6,605 nucleotides of DNA. Source: an uncultured bacterium. GTDB taxonomy: Bacteria > Cyanobacteriota > Vampirovibrionia > Gastranaerophilales > Gastranaerophilaceae. The notes beneath the pieces were generated by a model that was not told the DNA's origin, made no database searches, and worked only from the letters and a program-made list of their open reading frames with translations. The number at the start of each line of letters is the position of its first letter. The first letter of the stretch is position 1. A program made the translations under genes and the position numbers. Shown piece by piece: positions 1 through 4,327 of this stretch. The stretch is taken from positions 1 through 6,605 of the forward strand of contig USHE01000100.1 of NCBI GenBank assembly GCA_900554385.1, in the 5' to 3' direction.

Positions 1-60
1 CCCCCCCCCTACTCTGCCCCCGCCCGCCACGCCCCCTACTCCCCTCTTGCTCCCGGGCCG
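1..60. other. C-rich low-complexity contig edge, probable sequencing or assembly artefact
   Basis: The window opens with nine Cs and continues as a C/G-dominated stretch to at least base 60, with unusual composition perhaps to about base 95. The rest of the window is strongly AT-rich. There is no codon structure, repeat periodicity or promoter here. The reverse complement of this edge begins as a G-rich run, and the opposite edge of the window also carries a poly-G run. Poly-G stretches are a known by-product of low-signal reads in two-colour sequencing chemistry, so I infer an artefact rather than biology. Confidence 0.6.
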
Positions 61-103
61 CGGCGTCTTAGTTTCCGCTCTGGTCAAGGGGTTACAGCAT
101 CTC

Positions 104-225
104 GTCATCCTGAATTAGTTTCAGGATCTGAAGATACGAAAGTCGGGGAATTTTCAGAGAATAGATTCCGAACCAAGTTCGGAATGACAAATGCTCCATG
201 TCATCCTGAACTTGGTTCAGGATCT
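104..225. repeat. Cluster of three REP-like palindromic repeats in alternating orientation
   Basis: Three 26-base units lie within 122 bp. Unit 1 (104-129) and unit 3 (200-225) are direct copies of the form GTCATCCTGAA...TTCAGGATCT. Unit 2 (163-188) is the inverted version, AGATTCCGAACCAAGTTCGGAATGAC. Each unit is itself a hairpin: TCCTGAAC/GTTCAGGA in unit 3 and TTCCGAAC/GTTCGGAA in unit 2. Unit 2 differs from the inverse of unit 3 by changes in both arms that keep the stem paired, which suggests selection for structure. Similar 'TCATCCTGAACTTG-TTCAGGAT' palindromes are scattered through many bacterial genomes as REP-like elements. Unit 2 supplies the start codon of the downstream prepilin gene and unit 3 lies inside its reading frame. 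Confidence 0.8.
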
Positions 226-1047
226 AATTTAGTACTGATTGCAAGTGGGGACAATTTCACTCCCCAGCCGTGCCGGAAATTTGGTTTTACCCTTGCAGAA
301 GTCTTAATTACCCTAGGGATAATAGGAATTGTTGCAGCTATGACCCTGCCTGCAATTTTAATGAAAATAGATGAAAAAGAAAATATTGCGAAATGGAAAA
401 AATCATATTCGTTGATAAGCAATGTTTTTAATAAAGTTATTGCAGAAGATATATCTGTGTGTGCTGCTTATGACCAATATGGCAATTGTTCAACTGGTAC
501 TACTGATAGTCGCAGGGACATGTTCTCAGAGGCATTTTTTAACGAAATAGATAAAAATCTTAAGGCTGTTGATGCTTGCAATATAGTTTTAGCTCCCCGA
601 TGCGATAATTACTCACATGTTTGGCAGAAAAATATTAAATACAAGTGGTCGGGGATTGCAAATATTTATTCAAGATATAATGCGCTTGGAGATAATGCAA
701 AAAGGGGGACTATTAATGCTTATAATTTCTGTAGCCGTGCCATTCTTTTAGCAGACGGAACGGCTGTTTATTTTGGCGGGTTGTGGAATGGTCCTTGGAT
801 AGTTGTCGATGTAAATAATTATACTAAAGGTCCAAATCAATTTGGAAAAGATGTGTTTGTGATAAAAGTGTATTCACACGCAAGACGTGGGACGTGGATG
901 AAACCTCTTGGTGCATCAGGGACTCCTGGTGCAGAAGATGCTTCTATGGGAGCATCAGGCTGTGATCCGACAATTGGTGTGATAAATGCTAATACAGTCT
1001 ACAACGTTGCAGGTGCAGGCTGTAGTGCAAAATATCTTTTAAAGTAA
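184..1047 (+). CDS. Type IV prepilin / type II secretion pseudopilin-like protein with a repeat-derived leader
   Basis: The 287-residue product carries a class III prepilin signal. The basic stretch CRKFG (30-34) precedes the N-methylation/cleavage motif, G34|F35-TLAE, with glutamate at +5 (E39), and a hydrophobic helix follows to about residue 60. The prepilin peptidase would cut after G34, leaving a mature protein of about 253 residues inserted in the inner membrane and able to join a pilus or pseudopilus. The globular part has seven cysteines (93, 102, 132, 140, 183, 260, 280) and a C-terminal block DVNNYTKGPNQFGKDVF (209-224) resembling the D-x-N-G...GPN..G.D loop common in such pseudopilins; I infer possible metal or structural turns there. 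ATG 184 is the only usable in-frame start (no ATG, GTG or TTG between it and the signature). It lies inside a REP-like palindrome, has no clear Shine-Dalgarno sequence, and gives an unusually long 34-residue leader encoding repeat sequence (CHPELGSGS, 6-14). The true start may have been displaced by repeat insertion. Substrate and partner genes are unknown. Confidence 0.82.
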   Translation: MTNAPCHPELGSGSNLVLIASGDNFTPQPCRKFGFTLAEVLITLGIIGIVAAMTLPAILMKIDEKENIAKWKKSYSLISNVFNKVIAEDISVCAAYDQYGNCSTGTTDSRRDMFSEAFFNEIDKNLKAVDACNIVLAPRCDNYSHVWQKNIKYKWSGIANIYSRYNALGDNAKRGTINAYNFCSRAILLADGTAVYFGGLWNGPWIVVDVNNYTKGPNQFGKDVFVIKVYSHARRGTWMKPLGASGTPGAEDASMGASGCDPTIGVINANTVYNVAGAGCSAKYLLK

Positions 1048-1072
1048 AAACAGGCGTAACGCCTGTTTTTTT
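1046..1072. terminator. Bidirectional intrinsic terminator between convergent genes
   Basis: A 6-bp stem CAGGCG (1051-1056) and CGCCTG (1060-1065) with a TAA loop is flanked by AAAAA (1046-1050) and TTTTTTT (1066-1072). It therefore has a U tract when read from either strand. It begins within the stop codon of the prepilin gene and reaches into the stop codon of the convergent skp-like gene, so it can end both transcripts in under 30 bp. Confidence 0.85.
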
Positions 1073-1532
1073 ATTTGATATCTTTCGCAATTACATCTGT
1101 AATATCATCCCCGCCAAAATAGACCATATTCTTTGGAAGAACTAAGTCATAGTTAAGATTTCTCGCTTTTTCGACTACTGTTGAACGGATTTCGTTATCA
1201 ATCTGGGTTAGCTTTTTGTTATATTCAGTATCAAGTGCTATTTTTTGTGAATTTACCTGATTTCTGTATTTTTCTTCGATGGCAGCTATCTTTGCAGGAT
1301 CGCTTTCTTTTGAAAGTTCTGTTTTTGCTTTATCAAGAGTGTTTTGAATTTCTTTAACTTTCTTTTCCTGCTCTGCTTTCAGGTTTTTAACAGCAGTTGA
1401 ATTTGCTACTATTTTGGCTGCGTCGATAACCGCAACTTTTGGAGTTGTGTCTGAGATTGCAATGTTATTCACTGAATATCCGAGGGCGAATGATAAGCCT
1501 ATAATTACAGCAATGTAGAAGTTTCTTTTCAT
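1071..1532 (-). CDS. Skp/OmpH-family periplasmic chaperone-like protein
   Basis: The product has 153 residues, close to the usual 150-180 of the family. A basic N-terminus (MKRN) and hydrophobic segment (about 5-19) act as a signal peptide or membrane anchor; no clear AxA cleavage site is visible. The conserved opening of the mature domain is KVAVIDAAKIVANSTAVK (32-49). A long charged, lysine/glutamate-rich coiled coil (about 44-125) would form the tentacle arms. The C-terminal block YDLVLPKNMVYFGGDDITDVIAKDI (128-152) matches the family's closing strands and DIT...V motif. Family members bind unfolded outer-membrane proteins and carry them across the periplasm to the BAM complex, so this supports a diderm envelope. 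The usual neighbours bamA and lpxD are absent; the gene stands alone. A Shine-Dalgarno sequence AGAAAGGA (1538-1545, minus strand) sits 5 bases before the ATG, which supports this start. Confidence 0.85.
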   Translation of the reverse strand: MKRNFYIAVIIGLSFALGYSVNNIAISDTTPKVAVIDAAKIVANSTAVKNLKAEQEKKVKEIQNTLDKAKTELSKESDPAKIAAIEEKYRNQVNSQKIALDTEYNKKLTQIDNEIRSTVVEKARNLNYDLVLPKNMVYFGGDDITDVIAKDIK

Positions 1533-1626
1533 ATAAATCCTTTCTCTTATTTTGTATTGATAAGTTAATATGTTTTAACTTTTATTTTATTCCACAAGCG
1601 GGTAGTTGATAGGATAATATAGGATT

Positions 1627-1664
1627 ATTATATTCTCTTTAGTTGTGCGTAAAAGAGAATATAA
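1627..1664 (-). promoter_or_regulatory. Possible skp promoter overlapped by a perfect 13-bp inverted repeat
   Basis: The arms TTATATTCTCTTT (1628-1640) and AAAGAGAATATAA (1652-1664) are perfect inverses separated by 11 bases. Reading the minus strand, a -35-like TTTTAC (1654-1649) and a perfect -10 TATAAT (1632-1627) lie 16 bases apart, so each arm overlaps one promoter element. This would start transcription near 1620 and give an untranslated leader of about 88 bases before the skp-like gene. The dyad could be an operator for a dimeric regulator or simply an RNA hairpin. The repeat is certain; the promoter reading is inference. Confidence 0.4.
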
Positions 1665-1679
1665 ATATATCATTATAAT

Positions 1680-1930
1680 TACACTTTGGGGCTGTGCGCC
1701 CCAAACCCTGCACTTGTATTCGTTTCCTTTCTTGCGGCGGCAAGAAAAAGAATACAAGACAAGAAAAAGAAACACGCTGATTATATACAGTCACTAAACT
1801 CAATCAAAGCAGTGTAAACTCGTCACTAACGTTCCTCAAACAGTACACTGCTCGTTGCTATTTCGTTAAGTGACTGTAGCCTTGACCGACCTCAGGTCGG
1901 TTTATGAAAATCCGTAAACCAAAGGTTTTT
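1680..1930. repeat. Composite palindromic intergenic element, possibly a mobile repeat or structured RNA
   Basis: This stretch lies in a ~525-bp gap without a credible gene and is packed with perfect stems. (1) TTTGGGGC/GCCCCAAA, 1685-1692 with 1698-1705. (2) A compound hairpin with CTTGTATTC/GAATACAAG (1713-1721, 1750-1758) outside and TTCTTGC/GCAAGAA (1729-1735, 1740-1746) inside. (3) A nested structure with TACAGTCACT/AGTGACTGTA (1786-1795, 1869-1878) outside and GCAGTGTA/TACACTGC (1809-1816, 1844-1851) inside. (4) ACCGACC/GGTCGGT (1885-1891, 1895-1901). (5) A short AAACC/GGTTT (1916-1920, 1924-1928). The octamer GTCACTAA occurs twice (1790-1797, 1822-1829). Its local GC content is above that of the flanks. 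I recall similar GGGGC...GCCCC plus 'CTTGC-GG-GCAAG' modules between genes in other gut bacterial contigs, which would favour a dispersed repeat; this is unverified. A short minus-strand reading frame across it (1587-1775) looks spurious. Confidence 0.55.
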
Positions 1931-1986
1931 GCTGACTTGAGCTAATTAGTCGTGTTGTTCTCTTTTTTTTGTCGAATTACAACATA

Positions 1987-2052
1987 TTTTATTTTAAAAT
2001 TTGCATAAATTTCGTTTTTATTTTAAAATAGTTACACTTGTAAAATAGGAGA
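1987..2052 (+). promoter_or_regulatory. Promoter region and Shine-Dalgarno of the yceD-rpmF-plsX block, with a 14-bp direct repeat
   Basis: A -35-like TTGCAT (2001-2006) and -10 TAAAAT (2024-2029) are spaced 17 bases apart, upstream of the first gene of the block. The 14-mer TTTTATTTTAAAAT occurs at 1987-2000 and again at 2016-2029, 29 bases start to start, and contains the palindrome ATTTTAAAAT; the second copy includes the -10 element. The repeat could be a pair of operator sites or UP-element-like AT tracts. AGGAGA (2047-2052) is a strong Shine-Dalgarno sequence 5 bases before ATG 2058. A second possible -10 (TAAAAT, 2041-2046) is too close to that sequence to be useful. Confidence 0.45.
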
Positions 2053-2057
2053 TAATT

Positions 2058-2321
2058 ATGGCACAACAATTTAATCCGCAAAATATGAACACTCAAAATA
2101 TTAAAAAAAGAACTTCTGTTCTCGTTTTTTTGAAAGGTTCAACAGCACCTTTGGTGTTGTATGTCGAAAATCCGCAGGATTTATATGCGGAATTAACACA
2201 GTTGATGAAATCCGCATCTGCTGTCCTTGTAGAAAAAGAAACATCAGGTCCTTTGAAAAAAGTATGCTTTGTTTCTAATCAAATTGCAGCAGTAGCTACG
2301 CAGGAAGAACAATATGTCTAA
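2058..2321 (+). CDS. Small uncharacterised protein at the head of the yceD-rpmF-plsX-fabH block
   Basis: I do not recognise this 87-residue protein. It has no signal peptide, membrane segment or cysteine cluster (one Cys, C71), so it is probably cytoplasmic. A polar, Gln/Asn-rich N-terminus (1-16) precedes a compact domain whose pattern suggests strand-strand-helix-strand-strand: SVLVFLKG (20-27), PLVLYVEN (31-38), a helix over DLYAELTQLMKSA (41-53), AVLVEKE (55-61) and KKVCFVSNQIAAVAT (68-82). A small RNA-binding, Sm-like or scaffold fold could be imagined, but no diagnostic motif supports this. It is very likely a real gene: it has a strong Shine-Dalgarno sequence, a plausible promoter, and its stop overlaps the start of yceD by 8 bases, implying translational coupling. 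Context hints at a role connected with ribosome assembly or lipid synthesis; that is inference. Confidence 0.75.
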   Translation: MAQQFNPQNMNTQNIKKRTSVLVFLKGSTAPLVLYVENPQDLYAELTQLMKSASAVLVEKETSGPLKKVCFVSNQIAAVATQEEQYV

Positions 2322-2811
2322 ACACCTTGTTTCAATAGATCAAATTGAAAATTCCGAGGAAAAAATTCTTGAATATCATTTCAGCGATACAATTAAAGAT
2401 ATTTCTTCCGAAGGTCCAATTAATGCAGATTTGGTTATAAAATCTCTCGGCGATTTTATCGAAGTCAGCGGAGAGGTTTCTGGTGTAATTAATCTGGTTT
2501 GTGATGTTTGCTTAAATCCATTTAAATATGATTTGTCTGTAAATATTGATGAACTTTATGCAAAATACGCTCTGTCAGAGGATTATGCACAAGAAACGGA
2601 ACTGAAAGAAGGACAGTTTATTACAGACCTTAACGGCGCAGAAGAAATTGATATTTATGACTTATTGTATCAATCTGTAATATTAAATTTACCAAATAAG
2701 AAAGTTTGTGGTATAAATTGTAATGGGAAAGAATTTCTCAAAGAGGAAGACTTAACCGATCCGAGATTAGATGTTTTTAAAAATATCAAAATTGAGGGGC
2801 AGAATGGCTGA
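2314..2811 (+). CDS. yceD: YceD family protein (DUF177), predicted 23S rRNA accumulation factor
   Basis: The 165-residue product has the hallmarks of the YceD/DUF177 family. A pair C63-DV-C66 followed by LNPF lies in a strand-rich region (VSGVINLVCDVCLNPF, 55-70). An acidic segment EEIDIYDLLYQSVILNLPNKKVC (110-132) matches the family's 'id..dli.e.i.L.lP..p.C' block, and a second pair C132-GIN-C136 is followed by NG. The four cysteines could bind zinc. Length is typical (about 160-180). In Escherichia coli, YceD affects 23S rRNA levels, and plant relatives act in plastid 23S rRNA maturation; the exact mechanism is unsettled. The gene sits directly before rpmF, as in many bacteria. AGGAAG (2302-2307) inside the preceding gene provides the Shine-Dalgarno sequence 6 bases before the ATG, and the reading frames overlap by 8 bases. 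Confidence 0.88.
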   Translation: MSKHLVSIDQIENSEEKILEYHFSDTIKDISSEGPINADLVIKSLGDFIEVSGEVSGVINLVCDVCLNPFKYDLSVNIDELYAKYALSEDYAQETELKEGQFITDLNGAEEIDIYDLLYQSVILNLPNKKVCGINCNGKEFLKEEDLTDPRLDVFKNIKIEGQNG

Positions 2812-2825
2812 TGATTAGCCTTCTG
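2800..2825 (+). other. Hairpin over the yceD stop codon
   Basis: CAGAA-T-GGCT (2800-2809) can pair with AGCC-TTCTG (2817-2825) as a 9-bp stem with one bulged T and a 7-base loop. The stop codon TGA (2809-2811) sits at the top of the stem. There is no T tract behind it, so it is not a standard terminator. An RNA processing site or a stabilising 3' structure between yceD and rpmF is possible, but a chance fold cannot be excluded. Confidence 0.3.
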
Positions 2826-2878
2826 TAAACAATAATTTGAAATATAAGTAGTAGTAAAAATAAAAAGGAAAAAGAAAA

Positions 2879-3187
2879 ATGGCAGTACCAAAGAAAAGAA
2901 CAGGACATTCCGCACAAGGACACAGAAGAAGCAACTGGAAAGCAACTACTCCGGAAACTACAAAATGCCCTAACTGCGGCGCAACAGTATTAACTCACAC
3001 TGTATGTACAGCATGCGGAACTTACAAAGGTCAACCTGTAAGTTTGAAAGACAAAAAAGAAGAAGTTGCAGCAGAAGTAAAACCTGCTAAAAAAGAATCT
3101 TCTAAAAAAGCTGAAGCTGTAGAAGAAGTTAAGGCTGAAGTTGCTGAAGAAGCAAAAGAAGAAGCTTCTGAAACTGAAGAAAAATAG
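2879..3187 (+). CDS. rpmF: Ribosomal protein bL32 with an extended charged C-terminal tail
   Basis: Residues 1-57 are a clear bL32 of the large ribosomal subunit. The product starts with the family signature MAVPKKRTGHSAQGHRRSNW. It has the zinc-ribbon cysteines C30-PN-C33 and C43-TA-C46, so this is the zinc-binding form rather than a cysteine-free paralogue. It ends the core with GTYKGQPV. Normal bL32 is about 55-60 residues, but here about 45 more follow (58-102). They are made almost entirely of Glu, Lys, Ala and Val in degenerate EEVKAEVAEEAKEE-like repeats and are net acidic. The tail is in frame without interruption and ends in a TAG stop, so it looks genuine; it is probably a disordered or helical surface extension. 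AAGGA (2865-2869) lies 9 bases before the ATG. The position between yceD and plsX is the classical one. Confidence 0.95.
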   Translation: MAVPKKRTGHSAQGHRRSNWKATTPETTKCPNCGATVLTHTVCTACGTYKGQPVSLKDKKEEVAAEVKPAKKESSKKAEAVEEVKAEVAEEAKEEASETEEK

Positions 3188-3195
3188 TGAAATTA

Positions 3196-3235
3196 TGTTG
3201 AATGGTTGATTAACTTTTCAGCCATTCAACATTTT
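3196..3235 (+). terminator. Intrinsic terminator or attenuator between rpmF and plsX
   Basis: TGTTGAATGGTTGA (3196-3209) pairs with TCAGCCATTCAACA (3218-3231) over 14 bp with a single G-T wobble and an 8-base loop. It is followed directly by TTTT (3232-3235). The stem is strong but the T tract is short and interrupted by AACC, so partial readthrough is likely. It would allow rpmF to be made in excess over plsX and fabH, which fits the different needs for a ribosomal protein and for enzymes. No separate promoter for plsX is obvious in the remaining 30 bases. Confidence 0.65.
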
Positions 3236-3265
3236 AACCGTTATAAAAGACTTTGAGAGGGAACG

Positions 3266-4321
3266 ATGACAAGAATAGCAATAGACGCAATGGGTGGTGA
3301 CCATGCTCCGCATGAGATTGTAGCGGGTGCTGTTTGGGGCGCGCAAGAATACGGCGTAGGTATTGAACTGGTTGGAAAACAAGACCGTATTGAACAAGAA
3401 TTGGATAGAATTGCGCAGGAAGGAATTTATTCCGACTGTGGAACAGGCGGTAAAAAAAGACGTATCAAGATTGATTTGAGTAAGCTTGATATAAAAGTTA
3501 CCCATGCATCAGAAGTTATCGAGATGGGCGAAGCTCCGGGTCAGGCTATTCGGAAAAAGAAAAAATCCTCAATCGTTCTCGCTGTGGATGCTGTGGCAAA
3601 AGGCAGCTCTGATGCAGTTGTTGCTGCAGGCTCAACTGGTGCGGCAATGGCTTCAAGTTTGTTCGGACTTGGTCGATTGACAGGAATTGAAAGACCTGCT
3701 ATTGCTGTTACTTTGCCTACTATGAAAAAACCTATTGTCTTAATCGATGGTGGTGCAAACAGTAATTGTACTCCTGAAATGCTTTATCAGTTTGCTATTA
3801 TGGGTGTTACTTTCTCTAAAAACGTCCTAGGTATCGAAAATCCGCGCGTAGGTGTTTTGAATATCGGTGAAGAAGCCGGCAAAGGTAATGAACTCGCTCA
3901 AAATACGTATAAATTATTGGAAGAACATCAAGACAGAATTAACTTTGTAGGTAACATCGAGGGCAAGGAAATTTTCCTTAGTGTGTGTGATGTTGTTGTA
4001 TGTGACGGTTTTGTCGGCAACGTTGCTTTGAAAATTACTGAAGGCACATCTTCTATGTTGTTTAGAATGATTAAATCTGAATTTAAGTCAGATTTAGCAG
4101 GTAAAATTATCGGTCTTCTTGCTAAACCTTTCATGAAAAGAATCGGTAAAAAAATTAATTATGAAGAATTCGGCGGAGCATTGCTTCTCGGGGTTAAGGG
4201 AATTACTGTAATTTCGCACGGCAGAAGTAAAGCTTATGCAATTAAAAATGCCGTCAGAGTTGCAAAAGAAGCTGTAGAAACCGGCGTAAATGAAAAGATT
4301 TCCAAATTTAATGAGGACTAA
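3266..4321 (+). CDS. plsX: Phosphate acyltransferase PlsX (acyl-ACP:phosphate acyltransferase)
   Basis: PlsX converts acyl-ACP and phosphate into acyl-phosphate, the donor that PlsY uses to acylate glycerol-3-phosphate in phospholipid synthesis. It is a soluble or peripheral membrane enzyme. The 351-residue sequence shows the family motifs in order: AIDAMGGDHAP (5-15), THASEVIEM (79-87), AAGSTGA (120-126), NPRVGVLNIGEEAGKGNE (192-209), CDVVVCDGFVGNVALK (241-256), and NYEEFGGALLLGV (298-310) near the end. Compared with the usual 330-345 residues there is an extra basic stretch at about 53-74 (CGTGGKKRRIKIDLSK), just before the HASEVIEM strand. GAGAGG (3255-3260) lies 5 bases before the ATG and the start matches the family N-terminus. 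Only 6 bases separate its stop from the fabH start, so the two are co-transcribed. Confidence 0.95.
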   Translation: MTRIAIDAMGGDHAPHEIVAGAVWGAQEYGVGIELVGKQDRIEQELDRIAQEGIYSDCGTGGKKRRIKIDLSKLDIKVTHASEVIEMGEAPGQAIRKKKKSSIVLAVDAVAKGSSDAVVAAGSTGAAMASSLFGLGRLTGIERPAIAVTLPTMKKPIVLIDGGANSNCTPEMLYQFAIMGVTFSKNVLGIENPRVGVLNIGEEAGKGNELAQNTYKLLEEHQDRINFVGNIEGKEIFLSVCDVVVCDGFVGNVALKITEGTSSMLFRMIKSEFKSDLAGKIIGLLAKPFMKRIGKKINYEEFGGALLLGVKGITVISHGRSKAYAIKNAVRVAKEAVETGVNEKISKFNED

Positions 4322-4327
4322 TACAAA

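Noticed and set aside
104..225. CRISPR-like array
   Set aside because: Only three units, in alternating orientation, with spacers of different length (33 and 11 bases) and no cas genes; REP-like palindromes explain it better.
229..245. TTTAGTACTGATTG resembling half of a FapR operator (fatty-acid regulator site)
   Set aside because: It lies inside the prepilin coding region, the second half-site is not preserved, and it is far from the fab genes.
1587..1775. 62-residue minus-strand reading frame in the intergenic gap
   Set aside because: It runs through the palindromes at 1685-1758 and the proposed skp promoter dyad, has repeat-derived low-complexity sequence, no convincing Shine-Dalgarno and no recognisable domain.
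1680..2000. tRNA or known riboswitch in the gap
   Set aside because: No cloverleaf with a T-loop GTTCRA motif and no recognisable riboswitch core was found; the stems do not match a class I know.
2803..2817. Four-codon reading frame ATG GCT GAT GAT TAG over the yceD stop
   Set aside because: Too short and without a ribosome binding site of its own; probably chance.
2837..2865. TTGAAA followed 17 bases later by ATAAAA as a possible rpmF promoter
   Set aside because: The -10 is poor and the implied start would fall on or after the Shine-Dalgarno sequence of rpmF, leaving almost no leader.
2670..2945. Minus-strand reading frame across the yceD-rpmF junction, and similar antisense frames over plsX, fabH and fabD
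   Set aside because: They are shadows of strongly supported genes, with no motifs and implausible composition (for example runs of Phe opposite A-rich tracts).
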